The notes: generated from the sequence alone by a model not told the origin. DNA of 64,000 nucleotides from Helicobacter cetorum MIT 99-5656 (GCF_000259275.1 NC_017735.1:1-64000); one strand, 5' to 3'. Shown: positions 10,387-19,923, counted from the first letter of the stretch. Translations and numbers: made by a program.

Positions 10387-10469
10387 ATCTCTTAACCCCT
10401 TTTAAAAAGGGGCAATTTATTCTAAGGCTCTTTTTAGCTTTCACTTAGATACTCTTAAATTTTTGCAAC
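9529..10469 (+). repeat. 941-bp inverted repeat, left arm
   Basis: The arm starts at TACTATGG in the truncated Bab-like gene, covers its whole C-terminal coding region, stop and terminator, and ends at TTGCAAC. Its partner is 11257-12197 in inverse orientation, also 941 bp. One mismatch is visible near the outer 3' end, and every interior stretch compared is identical. Confidence 0.9.
10396..10412 (+). terminator. Terminator of truncated Bab-like gene
   Basis: The CCCC/GGGG-capped palindrome CCCCTTTTAAAAAGGGG lies 10 bp after the stop. The same element follows the other two Bab-like genes (11314-11330 and 32406-32422), so it is part of the conserved 3' block. Confidence 0.6.
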
Positions 10470-11194
10470 AAACTCAAGACTTTAAGAAGCATCAAAAAAT
10501 AATGTTCTTTAAAAGACCCCCATTATTTAAAAGAATATCAGTCTGTGCTTTAACGCTCTCAAGTTTTATTCTCTTGGAATAAGCTCAACCTAAAAAACTA
10601 CAGATAAAAAAGATTTAACAATTATGCCTTAACCCATAACCCAAAATCATAGTAACCTTAAGAATAGTTAGCGCTAAAACATAAAACAATATAAAAATTA
10701 AAATTTTTATTAACAACACTACTATAACAATGTATAACATTAACTTGAATTTGAAGTGTTATAAAGAGTTCATAGCAAGAATAAAAAGCAGAGATAAAGA
10801 ACAAAAAACAACGATAACAGAGTTAAAACTAAAAAACAAGAACAAAAAACAACAACAAAAACCAACAACAAGATTAAAAATAATAGCAACAAAACCTAAA
10901 AAAATGATTTGTATTAAAAGCGGTTAAAAAAGATGAAAAAAATAAAAAACTAAAGCAAGGAGTTAAACAAGAACAAAGAACTAAAACCTAAACCTAAAAA
11001 CAACAATAACAGAGAACTAAAACAAAACTAAACAAAAAACAAGGAACACACAATAAAAAATAAAACTAAAAGCAACAATAAAGAAATTAAACTAAAAAAG
11101 AGCAAAGATATAAACAAGGAGTTAAACAAGAACAAAGAATTAAAACCTAAACCTAAAAGCAACGATAACAGAGCAACAACAAAAATCAACAATA
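10470..11194. repeat. A-rich, G/T-poor spacer with 59-bp direct repeat
   Basis: From about 10720 to 11190 the plus strand is built almost only of A and C-containing words (AACAA, AAACC, AACTAAA). A 59-bp imperfect direct repeat lies at 10956-11014 and 11115-11173. Both start CAAGGAGTTAAACAAGAACA, continue with two AAACCTA units and end ATAACAGAG. A 65-codon Lys-rich open frame at 10730-10927 looks like a by-product of this composition. The region sits between two convergent Bab-like genes and inside the 941-bp inverted repeat. I see no functional gene. Confidence 0.7.
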
Positions 11195-11256
11195 AAAAGC
11201 TTTAATCCCCTATCCAACTCTAAACACTCTTTTAGTGTTAAATAAGTTAGTTCTAA

Positions 11257-12197
11257 GTTGCAAAAATTTAAGAGTATCTAAGAGAAAGCTAAAAAGAGCC
11301 TTAGAATAAATTGCCCCTTTTTAAAAGGGGTTAAGAGATTTAATATGCAAACACATAGTTCAAATAGACGCTATAGAGCCTTCTGTATTCTAGTTTAGCT
11401 CCTAAGAAAGAATAGTAGCTGGTATTGATGGTAGGAATCTTAATGCCTAGTTCAATACCATGTTGGATAGCATGTTCATTCTTTTTAGAATTATCTGCTA
11501 AATTCATTCTTAATCCAAAGTTAAATAAGAATTGGAAATTAGATGCACTCACACTCGCTTTATAAGGCGTGTTAGATGCGTTAAACTCAGGCGTGTTTAA
11601 AAGAACAGCCTTATCGCTATTAAGCCATGAAGTTCCTGCTAAAGCAATTCCAGCAAAGCCCCCAAAAGAGAGTCTATTTTTTTTCATTTCTTTATCATTG
11701 ATAAAGTTATACAAGAAGTCTGAACCCACCCCATAAGTTAAGACATTAGAAGCAGAGTTAAAGAAATCTGATTTAATATAGGTGTGGTTATAATCAAAGA
11801 AACCATAATACCTAGCTCCCATTCTCTTTGTTGCTCCAAAGAATTGTTTATAACCTAGTTGGACACCTATACCATTCATCACACCGCTATTACCTTGAGA
11901 TTTGATAACGCCTATATTTCTAAAGGGGTTAGCACTCATTGCCGCTAGAGCGTTAGTTAGGTTGGATTGCTGGACTAGATTAGTTCTATAGACGGCTTGA
12001 TTGCCCATAGGGGCGTTAGGGTCTTGAGTGGTATAAGCGGTATTACTTAAAGCGAGTTTATTGCCTGGCATGGTCATAATAGCTTCTTGTAATTGTTGGG
12101 CTTGAGCGTAAGTGTTTTTAATGTTCTCTTTATTTTGGTTGAGATAATAGACATCGTTGGCGAGTTGAAGGTTTTGGGTGGTTTGATTGCCATAGTA
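11257..12197 (-). repeat. 941-bp inverted repeat, right arm
   Basis: This arm is the inverse partner of 9529-10469. It covers the 3' 40% of the intact Bab-like gene, its stop and its terminator. Confidence 0.9.
11314..11330 (-). terminator. Terminator of Bab-like gene 2
   Basis: The same CCCC...GGGG palindrome as at 10396 lies 10 bp beyond the stop codon. It is near-symmetrical, so it could also stop plus-strand readthrough arriving from the spacer. Confidence 0.6.
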
Positions 12198-13310
12198 AGC
12201 ATTATAGTATTTAAGGGCATCAATGCTTTTTTGTATGTGTATACAGCTATAGAATGTCTGTATGTTGTTCCCCCTATCGCCACAAGCATTCAGAAAGTTT
12301 CTTTGCGTAATATCTATACTATTATAATCATTAGAAATTTGGTTGGCTAAATCAGTGATTTGTTGTTGAGTGCTAGCAATAGCATGGAAATTTTGATTGA
12401 ATTGTTCGCCTTTAGTTGATTGTGTGCTTTGACTTTGTAGGCTATGAACTTTATCTTGAACAATATTGACTTCATCAATAATTTGTTGGGCGGCGGTAAG
12501 CATTTTCATAGCTTGTTTGTAAGAAGATATATCACCCATACCCCCAGGACTACCAGGAATTTGAATCCATGGGTTTCTGCCCCCATAAGTGCAACTTATG
12601 CCAGCAACTGAAGCAACCTTTAACCCACCACTTGTGCTATTATTAGACCCACAGCCCTTAGCAATGACTTCTAAAAACAATTTGGTTTCTTTTAAAAGCA
12701 CCTTAGGATCTTCTAGGTTTTCAGTAAACTGAGTTTGATGCTGTTCTTCTGTTTTAGTTTCTGCAGCCATTTTAACTATAGCAACTGCATGAGAACTTGA
12801 ATGATTTGTTGCATTAGTATTTAAAGCACCCATTTTTTGTTGGGCTTCTAGGAGTTTTTTGTAAATTTCATCTAAAGCGTGTTTAAAATCACTGGTTATA
12901 CTTCCAGTGTATTCAGCTTTGTTGCCCCCACCCACTCTTTCACTATAGGTGTGCCATGTGCCTAAAGCAGTTTGAATAGCGGCATTCACCGCTTGCCATG
13001 CAGGAGATGAATCTTTTTGGGTGTAGTTGTTACTAGCAATGGCATTGATAGTGGTTACAGCCCCTTGAATTTTACCCTGATTGCTCCCATCGCTTATGGC
13101 GCGCTTTAATTCTTGTAATTGGAGCAAACTATTTTGTAAATCCTTATAGCTATCATTGAGTTTTTGCAACTCGCCAGTGTTTTTAACCATTTGAGAAGCC
13201 TGACCGATTTGATAGCCTACGCTTACAAAAAAGCCGTTATCTTCGGCATGAAGACCGCTTAGAAATAGGCTTAAGGCTAGAGCCATGCTAGTTTTTTTGA
13301 TTTTTATCAT
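11340..13310 (-). CDS. Bab-like Hop outer membrane protein (copy 2, intact)
   Basis: From the ATG at 13308-13310 the protein is about 656 residues. The frame opens 12 codons earlier, but that ATG lacks a ribosome binding site, whereas AAGGAAC precedes this one. The signal peptide is MIKIKKTSMALALSLFLSGL with cleavage after LHA. The mature start EDNGFFVSVGYQIGQASQMV is typical of Bab/Sab adhesins. A long helical middle with Cys pairs (KGCGSNN...GISCTYG; NACGD...YSCIH) is followed by the Hop C-terminal barrel with FRNIGVIKSQGNSGVMNG and a final YLNYVFAY. The last 280 residues equal those of the truncated copy at 8815-10386. Binding specificity cannot be told. Expression is probably affected by a T12 tract in the promoter. 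Confidence 0.88.
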   Translation of the reverse strand: MIKIKKTSMALALSLFLSGLHAEDNGFFVSVGYQIGQASQMVKNTGELQKLNDSYKDLQNSLLQLQELKRAISDGSNQGKIQGAVTTINAIASNNYTQKDSSPAWQAVNAAIQTALGTWHTYSERVGGGNKAEYTGSITSDFKHALDEIYKKLLEAQQKMGALNTNATNHSSSHAVAIVKMAAETKTEEQHQTQFTENLEDPKVLLKETKLFLEVIAKGCGSNNSTSGGLKVASVAGISCTYGGRNPWIQIPGSPGGMGDISSYKQAMKMLTAAQQIIDEVNIVQDKVHSLQSQSTQSTKGEQFNQNFHAIASTQQQITDLANQISNDYNSIDITQRNFLNACGDRGNNIQTFYSCIHIQKSIDALKYYNAYYGNQTTQNLQLANDVYYLNQNKENIKNTYAQAQQLQEAIMTMPGNKLALSNTAYTTQDPNAPMGNQAVYRTNLVQQSNLTNALAAMSANPFRNIGVIKSQGNSGVMNGIGVQLGYKQFFGATKRMGARYYGFFDYNHTYIKSDFFNSASNVLTYGVGSDFLYNFINDKEMKKNRLSFGGFAGIALAGTSWLNSDKAVLLNTPEFNASNTPYKASVSASNFQFLFNFGLRMNLADNSKKNEHAIQHGIELGIKIPTINTSYYSFLGAKLEYRRLYSVYLNYVFAY

Positions 13311-13527
13311 TCTGTGTTCCTTCTTGTGGATTTTAATTAAAAACATATCCTTAAAAGACTAGTTATGGAATGAAGTTTTTAAGAACATGGATTTTTTGTA
13401 GATGAAAGAATTGTAACACAAATATTGTTTTTTTTTTTTGAAATTTAGAGACATATTTAAATATTTTAGGTAGTTTAGTAGTTTTTGGGTAAATCTTGGA
13501 CTTATTATGAGAGTGTGGTGTGGTTAT
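13162..13527 (-). repeat. 366-bp 5' block shared with Bab-like gene 3 (left copy)
   Basis: The block runs from ATAACCACACCACAC upstream of the promoter to GAGTTGCAAAA in the coding region. It contains the promoter, T-tract, leader, signal peptide and about 45 mature residues. The inverse copy is 30047-30412, also 366 bp, with only a few differences visible. The two copies flank 16,519 bp. Confidence 0.85.
13410..13439 (-). promoter_or_regulatory. Bab-like gene 2 promoter with T12/A12 tract
   Basis: On the minus strand, TACAAT (complement of 13410-13415) is the likely -10 box, about 95 bp before the ATG. A run of 12 A residues (T on the plus strand, 13428-13439) lies 12 bp upstream, where the -35 box would be. 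In H. pylori sabA a comparable promoter homopolymer changes expression by slippage, and the same logic is inferred here. Confidence 0.6.
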
Positions 13528-13593
13528 CCCTTTAGGCTATCACAAAAAGGATATTACACAATACCAAACATCGTTGTTTGCAAAAATACACGC

Positions 13594-14535
13594 TTAAGAA
13601 TTTGCTTTAGTTTGAGTTTTCAAATAATATTCATAAGCTTCTTTAATACCCTGTTCTAGAGTGATTTCTAATTCCCATTTTAAGGCCTTTTGTTTGGAGA
13701 TATCCATAAGCTTTTGTTGCATGCCCACTGGTTTAGATAAATCTTTAACAAACTCGCCTTTATAATCTAAAGTTTTCGCGACCATTTTATAATACTCTTC
13801 AATAGTGTAGTCTATGCCAGAGCCTACATTCATTACGCTTTCAATTTCAGTGATATTTTCATAAGCTAGGGCGATGAATTTGGCTAAATCTTTGGCGTTT
13901 AGATATTCTCTTTTTGCACTGCCATCGCCCCACATAGTAAATTCTTTTTCACCCTTTAGTTTGGCACTATGCATTCTAGCAATGAGCCCTGGTATCATAT
14001 GAGCTACGCCTTCTTCAAACTTGTCAAACTCACCATAGAGATTGCAAGGCACTAAGGTTTTATAAAAAACATCTCTTTCAGCACTCACATATTCGCAATA
14101 CTTCATTACAGAGAGCTTGGCTAGAGCGTAGCCTTCATTCGTTGGCTCTAAAGAGCCATTGAGTAAATCGCTCTCTTTTAAAGGGTTAGGGGCGTATTTT
14201 GGATAGGCACAAGAGCTTGCTAAATTAATCGCCTTTTTAACCCCACAATTGATTGCGCTAGAAAAGAGATACAAGCCCATAAGCATATTTTCTAGCATAT
14301 AAGTTGAAAGGGCGTTCATATTCGCTACAATGCCCCCCACTCTTCCAGCACAATGGATTATCCCTGTGGGCTTGTATTTTTTTAGATACGCTTGAATATT
14401 GTCTTTATCTAATAAATCTAACTCGTTTTTTTTAGGGGTTAGTAAGGTAATATTAGGCTTATTTTTTTTAAAATACAAAGCGGTGTTTTGCCCAACCATC
14501 CCATAGCCACCGGTGATTAAAATGATTTCATTCAT
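13594..14535 (-). CDS. fcl: GDP-L-fucose synthase
   Basis: The enzyme epimerises and reduces GDP-4-keto-6-deoxymannose to GDP-L-fucose with NADPH. The 313-residue extended SDR protein has the Rossmann motif [10 protein letters not shown] near residue 8, SSCAYPK near 107 and the catalytic [11 protein letters not shown] near 136. Its ATG overlaps the gmd stop region by 8 bp. It is the last gene of the operon that begins near usp/clpS. GDP-fucose feeds fucosyltransferases that build Lewis-type LPS antigens in H. pylori. The upstream manC is frameshifted, so substrate supply may be limited. The H. pylori names nolK and wcaG refer to the same gene. Confidence 0.93.
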   Translation of the reverse strand: MNEIILITGGYGMVGQNTALYFKKNKPNITLLTPKKNELDLLDKDNIQAYLKKYKPTGIIHCAGRVGGIVANMNALSTYMLENMLMGLYLFSSAINCGVKKAINLASSCAYPKYAPNPLKESDLLNGSLEPTNEGYALAKLSVMKYCEYVSAERDVFYKTLVPCNLYGEFDKFEEGVAHMIPGLIARMHSAKLKGEKEFTMWGDGSAKREYLNAKDLAKFIALAYENITEIESVMNVGSGIDYTIEEYYKMVAKTLDYKGEFVKDLSKPVGMQQKLMDISKQKALKWELEITLEQGIKEAYEYYLKTQTKANS

Positions 14536-15673
14536 AAAAATTCCTTAAAGTATAGCCCCCCTCTTGTAAGTAAAGGCTTTTTTGACATTCTTTTAAATCA
14601 TGCTCTAGCATGTCCTTGACTAACTCTTTTAAATCGTATTCTCTCACCCAGCCTAGCTCTCTTTCAGCCTTAGAGGGGTCGCCTAAGAGCAAGTCTACTT
14701 CTGTAGGCCTAAAATAGCGTTCATCTATACGCACCACAATTTGTCCTAACTTCAAATGGCTTAAATCTAAATTTAAGGCGTTTGCTCTTTTTTCATCAAT
14801 GCTTTTAATTAAAGCGATTTCTTTAATGCCCGTATTTTGAAATTCTAAATCTATACCGATAAATTCAAAGCTCATTTTCACAAAATCACGCACACTTGTC
14901 GTTTTTCCTGTGGCAATCACATAATCTTGTGGGGCTTTTGCTTGGAGCATTAAATGCATCATTTTCACATAATCTTTTGCATGCCCCCAGTCTCTTTTAG
15001 CGTCTAAATTCCCTAAATACAAGCAATCATTTAAGTTATACGCCATAGCACTTACCGCTCGTGTGATTTTACGGGTTACAAAAGTTTCGCCCCTTACTTT
15101 ACTCTCATGGTTAAAGAGTATGCCATTAACGGCGAATAAATTATAGGCTTCTCTGTAATTTTTAGTGATGTAAAAGGCATACATTTTAGCAACAGCATAG
15201 GGGCTTCGTGGGTTAAAGGGGGTATTTTCATTTTGTGGGGTTTCTAAGACTTCGCCATATAATTCACTCGTGCTGGCTTGATAAAATCTAGTCTTATTTT
15301 CTAAGCCTAAAATCCGCATAGCTTCTAAAATCCTAAGCGTACCTATGCCATCAGCATTTGCGGTGTATTCGGGGGTCTCAAAAGAGACTTTAACATGGCT
15401 TTGAGCGGCTAGATTGTAAATTTCTGTAGGCTTTGTGGTAGCGATTAGATGAATGAGATTAGAAGAATCAGTCATATCTCCATAGTGCAAGAAAAAACGC
15501 CTTTTATGTTCGCTATGCAAATCTTCATATAAGTGGTCAATCCTAGAAGTATTAATACTAGAAGAGCGTCTTTTTAGCCCATGCACTTCATAGCCAAGAT
15601 TTAACAAATACTCGGCTAGATAACTCCCATCTTGCCCAGTAACTCCGGTGATTAAGGCGATTTTTTCTTTCAT
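14528..15673 (-). CDS. gmd: GDP-mannose 4,6-dehydratase
   Basis: The enzyme converts GDP-mannose to GDP-4-keto-6-deoxymannose. The 381 residues show the NAD(P) motif [15 protein letters not shown] near residue 8, [10 protein letters not shown] near 64, [12 protein letters not shown] near 87, the catalytic STSELYGE and [10 protein letters not shown] near 133-160, and FNHES followed by [13 protein letters not shown]. The conserved FNHESP-R-RG stretch reads HESKVRG, a mild change. It lies between manC, with a 4-bp overlap, and fcl, with an 8-bp overlap. The GDP-fucose genes are thus translationally coupled. Confidence 0.95.
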   Translation of the reverse strand: MKEKIALITGVTGQDGSYLAEYLLNLGYEVHGLKRRSSSINTSRIDHLYEDLHSEHKRRFFLHYGDMTDSSNLIHLIATTKPTEIYNLAAQSHVKVSFETPEYTANADGIGTLRILEAMRILGLENKTRFYQASTSELYGEVLETPQNENTPFNPRSPYAVAKMYAFYITKNYREAYNLFAVNGILFNHESKVRGETFVTRKITRAVSAMAYNLNDCLYLGNLDAKRDWGHAKDYVKMMHLMLQAKAPQDYVIATGKTTSVRDFVKMSFEFIGIDLEFQNTGIKEIALIKSIDEKRANALNLDLSHLKLGQIVVRIDERYFRPTEVDLLLGDPSKAERELGWVREYDLKELVKDMLEHDLKECQKSLYLQEGGYTLRNFYE

Positions 15674-17087
15674 TTATTTTCCTTATTCTGTCTGTTAAAA
15701 TCATCATTAATTCTTATAATATCATCTTCGCCGACATACTCGCCCACTTGAACTTCTATAATAATCAAAGGAATTTTGCCATAATTAGCTAGGCGGTGTA
15801 AGGTGTTTTTAGGTATATAAGTGGATTCATTAGCTTGTAATTCAAAAGTTTTATTATCTAACTCCACACTTGCCATTCCGCTAATCACCACCCAGTGTTC
15901 GCTCCTATGAAAATGCTTTTGTAAAGAAAGCCTAGCATTAGATTTAACTTCTAAAATCTTAACCTTGTAATGAGAACTCTCATGCAAGACTTCATAACTC
16001 CCCCAAGGGCGATAAACTTTAGTGTGGGCTTGTAATAATTCCTTGTTATGTTTTTCTATCTCGCCTACCAAAGCTTTTAAGTCCTTAGATTTGTCTTTAT
16101 GAGCGATTAAAAGAGCGTCTTTAGTATCAATAATGGCTAAATTCTCAACGCCTAAAAGAGCCGTCGTTTTATTAGAGAACACTAAATTATTTTTACTCTC
16201 TTTAGCAAAAATAGGCGTTTGATTTAAATTAGCGTTAGTTTCTTTATCATTAGCCACTTCTTTAGAAAGAGCGTTGAAACTCCCTAAATCACTCCATTTA
16301 GCGTTTAATTCCACCATTTTGATTTTTTGACTTTGTTGCATTAAGGCTATGTCAATACTCACATCTTCTAAATTTTGCATGCTTTCAATACTCAAGCGTG
16401 CGACTTTATTCTCAAAAAAATGCGAATTCGTTAGATTTTCAAACGCTTTCTCACACCCCTTTAAAATGCTAGGGGCATGTTTTTTTAATTCTTCTAAAAA
16501 TGCGCCTACTTGAAACACAAACATGCCACTATTGAAATAAAAATCCCCACTTTTTTGAAACTCTATAGCCTTTTGTAAACTCGGCTTTTCAATGAAACGC
16601 TTGACATCTAGGGCATTAGAGCTTTCAATATACCCAAACTCCGTGTTAGGCTCATCAATGCTAATGCCAAAGGTAACTAAAAGGCCTTGTTTAGCTAACT
16701 CAATCGCTTTTTTTATAGCATTCTCATACGCTTGAGCGTCCTTAATCAAGTGGTCGCTTGGCGTAACAATCAAAATATCTTCTTTATTACTCATTAAAGC
16801 GCTTAAGGTAATGGCATTAGCGGTATTTTTACTCAAACTCTCTAGCAAAAAACTAACATTATTTTTTTATTTTTTATCTCACTCTCTACTTCTTCTAGGG
16901 CTAAAAAATAATGTTGCTCATTACACACTACAAGCGTTTCATCTACTAAGGGGGTGTTTCTTTTAAAACTTAGTTCAAACAAGCTTTTGTCATTAAATAG
17001 CTTTAAAAATTGTTTAGGGTATAGACCACGACTTAGTGGCCATAGGCGTTTGCCACTCCCCCCACTCAATAAAATATTTTTAATCAT
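15670..17087 (-). pseudogene. manC: Frameshifted manC (mannose-6-P isomerase / mannose-1-P guanylyltransferase)
   Basis: The gene is split. The 5' part, 16842-17087, encodes LLSGGSGKRLWPLSRGLYPK, the guanylyltransferase signature, and stops after 81 residues. The 3' part, 15670-16848, continues from LESLSKNTANA through VTPSDHLIKD, NTEFGYIE and VKRFIEKPS to the C-terminal cupin (RPWGSYEVLH, LQKHFHRSEHWVV, YIPKNTLHRL). The break is at a run of seven A residues on the coding strand (16862-16868 as T). Eight or five would restore a frame of about 470 residues, the usual length of this bifunctional enzyme. This suggests phase variation or recent loss; an assembly error is possible. It feeds gmd and fcl. 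Confidence 0.85.
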
Positions 17088-17126
17088 GCATTCTCTTTTA
17101 GTTTTTAAGGATTTATTATAGCGTTT

Positions 17127-18260
17127 CTACTTCAAAAACTCAGCGATGACTTCATTCTCTCTAGGTATAGGAAAAAAAATATCCGTATTTGGCGAGATGA
17201 ATACCCTACTCCCTTCTCTAATGACTACAATAGGGACAATTTTACTCTTATCTCTTAAAATTTGATTGATAACTTGGTTAATCCCCATGCCACTTTGTCT
17301 CATCATTTGCATTAAGAGATAATCTCCAAAAAAATTCGTTGTTTCTTCCTTGTTGCCCTTATTGTTTAAAGCAGAAGTTAAGCCTATCAATAAGCCATTA
17401 GTGAGCGTAGAAAGAAGTAAGGGCATGCCATAGCGTTGGAAATTCCTTTCAATGAGTTCGCCAACTAAGCCATTATAGCCCTTAATATCCGCTCCTTTAG
17501 CGTTAGTGAGCATGATATTTATGCCATGGGGTGTGATAATCCTAGTCCATACAATATCTAGGCGATATTCCCCCATTTTGTTATTATTATTGTAATAGCC
17601 GATGACTTTAGAGCCTTTAGGAATAAGCACCGCTCTTCCCATATTCGCAAAAATATCGCTCTCTACTTGGGCGATGACCTTACCAGCGATTTGACTAGAA
17701 ATGGGCGTGATTAAAAAGGCTGGTATCATTTTATCTGCAGTAATGGTTCTTAAAAGCTTGTTTTCATTCGTGGCGATGTCTTTGTCTTTAAGATTAGTAA
17801 AACTATCTATGCCTTTAGAAGAATCTATAGGAAAAATAAGGTTTTCTTCGTAGTTTTTAGGGCTTTCTTCAAAGGGGGTTATACGAGAGGCTAATAAATC
17901 TAATTGCTCTAAAGAAAAGTCTCTTTTGGAGTGGTTTGTCTTTGTGGTAGGCTTTGTGAAATCTTGTGGAATTTCTTGTCTAGGGGGGCTGATTTTTTGA
18001 GAATTTAAGGCTTTTAGGGCGGTTTGTAGCTGTTGTTGTAAGGCTTTTATGGTAGCGTCTTTGGAGCTGTCTTTGTTAGTTTGGTTTGAATTTTGAGTGA
18101 AAGTATAGTCGCCTAAGGGGTATTTCACTTCATCATCACTTAAGAGATTTGGTTGGTTATTTAAAGGGGCTTTTGGTTTTTTATGATAGATTAAAGAAGT
18201 AGCCATAATCACTACAAAACACCCTACAAAAATAAGCACCCCTTTAAGCCATTTATTCAT
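17127..18260 (-). CDS. comB10: ComB10, VirB10-like competence protein
   Basis: This is a component of the ComB type IV secretion-like machine that imports DNA across the envelope during transformation. The 377 residues have one N-terminal membrane segment (VLIFVGCFVVIMATSLIY), a low-complexity Asn/Gln/Pro-rich periplasmic region and a C-terminal VirB10 domain with AFLITPISSQIAGKVIAQVE near residue 185 and GSKVIGYYNN near 215. It overlaps comB9 by 4 bp and precedes manC by 39 bp. The order comB7-8-9-10 is that of H. pylori. Confidence 0.92.
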   Translation of the reverse strand: MNKWLKGVLIFVGCFVVIMATSLIYHKKPKAPLNNQPNLLSDDEVKYPLGDYTFTQNSNQTNKDSSKDATIKALQQQLQTALKALNSQKISPPRQEIPQDFTKPTTKTNHSKRDFSLEQLDLLASRITPFEESPKNYEENLIFPIDSSKGIDSFTNLKDKDIATNENKLLRTITADKMIPAFLITPISSQIAGKVIAQVESDIFANMGRAVLIPKGSKVIGYYNNNNKMGEYRLDIVWTRIITPHGINIMLTNAKGADIKGYNGLVGELIERNFQRYGMPLLLSTLTNGLLIGLTSALNNKGNKEETTNFFGDYLLMQMMRQSGMGINQVINQILRDKSKIVPIVVIREGSRVFISPNTDIFFPIPRENEVIAEFLK

Positions 18261-19186
18261 TTTTGAGCCTTAAAGCGGATGCACAAATAGTCTTTGCCTT
18301 GCCTTAAAGTCCATTTACTTGAAACATCTTCAGCAATAATGTAATCGCCTACGATTCTAGTATTCACCGGATTGTCATAACCATCAACGACTTTATAGAT
18401 AACCGGAAATTTAGAAGACGCTAACTTTTTATCAAATTTAAAATAAGTGAAGTGTTTGTCATTAAAAATTTCTTTAGGCATTAAAGAGAGATTAGATTTT
18501 TTAGAGCATAGCCACAAGCAATACCATTTTCTTTGAGAGCTTTTTAAGGCTGTATAACCTTTTTTAATATCTTTTTTAATGATTTTCATAGAATTAGTGC
18601 TATCGCCAATCGTTATTACTTCTTCTAATGGTTTTATCTCTTTAAAAGGCTTTTCTTTAGGGGGTTTTTCAAGGGCATTTTCTTTTTGGGGCTTGATAAA
18701 AGCGTTAGCATAGTAGTTCTTATCTTCTATATAGACTTGTAAATTAGGGTGTTTAGAACTTGTAAAGGTGGTAGAAAACACATAGAAAGAAAAAATCTTG
18801 CCTTCATCATCAATCACGCTGATATTAGAATCCACACCGATTTGTAAAGGCTTGATGAGTAAAATTCGCTCGTTACTTTCTAAGATTTTTGCATTAAAGC
18901 CCACCTTATCCCCTAGCACAAAATCTTTGATAGGCTTAGAGAAATACAATAAAGTCGCCATTGCATAGCGTAAGCGGATTTTATAAGTTTGTCCTTGAAA
19001 ATAATCAATATTCAAAGTGTTAGACATTTTTGAGCGGTTTTTATCAAAAAAGCTGTTTTGAATGGCGTTTAAATCTTGCATGGGGTGGTTTAAATTTGTT
19101 GGAGCTTTTTCATTAGATTCTTCTACAAACTCATCAGCTTTTATTAAGCTAAAAACTAGCATTAAGCTTAATAAAAAATTCCGCAT
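18257..19186 (-). CDS. comB9: ComB9, VirB9-like competence protein
   Basis: This is a VirB9/TrbG-family outer-membrane-associated part of the DNA uptake channel. The N-terminal signal peptide is RNFLLSLMLVFSLIKA. The first half has the VirB9 pattern TYKIRLRYAMATLLYFSKPI, where family members begin their beta-rich domain. The C-terminal domain has STFTSS, YFKFD, FPVIYKV and VNTRIVGDYIIAED, which matches the family CTD. It is expected to pair with the lipoprotein ComB7, as VirB9 does with VirB7. It overlaps comB10 by 4 bp and comB8 by 1 bp. Confidence 0.92.
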   Translation of the reverse strand: MRNFLLSLMLVFSLIKADEFVEESNEKAPTNLNHPMQDLNAIQNSFFDKNRSKMSNTLNIDYFQGQTYKIRLRYAMATLLYFSKPIKDFVLGDKVGFNAKILESNERILLIKPLQIGVDSNISVIDDEGKIFSFYVFSTTFTSSKHPNLQVYIEDKNYYANAFIKPQKENALEKPPKEKPFKEIKPLEEVITIGDSTNSMKIIKKDIKKGYTALKSSQRKWYCLWLCSKKSNLSLMPKEIFNDKHFTYFKFDKKLASSKFPVIYKVVDGYDNPVNTRIVGDYIIAEDVSSKWTLRQGKDYLCIRFKAQK

Positions 19187-19923
19187 TAATCATTCCTATT
19201 CGTGATTTCTGTAATGCTGTAGCGAGTGATTTTAAAACCGGTAGGATTTTTAGGCATGGAAGCGTAATCAAAATCAGGGGTGTCAAACACATAACTTAAC
19301 ACAATTTTAAAACGCTTTTCATACACGAGCTTATTTTCATTCATAAGTTTTGCCATAATAGACACACTAGCGATTGGGTTATTATCTTGCTGATAAATCG
19401 CAATATTTACAATATGGACTTCTCTTTCTAAATGGCTCTGTGCGTAAATGCTATTTTTTGTTTTAATCAAATTTTCAAAGCGTTGCCACACTTTAGCGTT
19501 ACTTTGTAATCGCACTAATTCATAGCGAGACTTATCATCAATACGATTAATACTCTCTCTATTTAGCACATACGCCCCAATGAGCGAACGCACTAAGGCT
19601 TCGTTATTGGAAATGCTTTTATCTGCTCTTTGAATAATAGCATAATGCTTATCCTGATTTAAAAAATCCACAAAATGGTGTTCGGTTTTTTGTAGGGGTA
19701 AAAGGCTAATTAAAACAATAGCTAAAATAAGAGCGATAACACTCATTAAGCCTAAGAGTCTGTAAGCGATTTTTAAGCGATTTCTCTCTAGCCTAAACAC
19801 ACTCTCCATATCCAAATCATTCACAGAAAAACTAGAGAGTTTGTTTTCTAAATGCTTTTCTTGAGAATTTAAAAGCTCTTCTAAATAGATCAGTTGCTCG
19901 CTATTAAAAGGCTTTTCTTTCAT
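19186..19923 (-). CDS. comB8: ComB8, VirB8-like competence protein
   Basis: This is an inner-membrane bitopic protein of the ComB machine. Residues 1-60 are cytoplasmic. A single membrane segment (GLMSVIALILAIVLISLLPL) is followed by a periplasmic VirB8/NTF2-like domain with AYVLNRESIN, where the family shows R/Y-x-RE, and ending with KRFKIVLSYVFDTPDFDYA. The 245-residue length is normal. The start codon overlaps the comB7 stop (ATGA), so translation is coupled. Confidence 0.92.
   Translation of the reverse strand: MKEKPFNSEQLIYLEELLNSQEKHLENKLSSFSVNDLDMESVFRLERNRLKIAYRLLGLMSVIALILAIVLISLLPLQKTEHHFVDFLNQDKHYAIIQRADKSISNNEALVRSLIGAYVLNRESINRIDDKSRYELVRLQSNAKVWQRFENLIKTKNSIYAQSHLEREVHIVNIAIYQQDNNPIASVSIMAKLMNENKLVYEKRFKIVLSYVFDTPDFDYASMPKNPTGFKITRYSITEITNRND

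Noticed and set aside
10730-10927. 65-codon Lys-rich open frame in the A-rich spacer
   Set aside because: It follows from the A-rich composition, has no ribosome binding site, and the neighbouring repeats break the frame.
10956-11173. Possible CRISPR-like repeat pair
   Set aside because: There are only two imperfect copies of 59 bp, no regular spacers and no cas gene in the window.
12074-12350. Open frames inside and opposite the Bab-like gene 2
   Set aside because: They are out-of-frame readings of the adhesin coding sequence; similar frames appear in the truncated copy.
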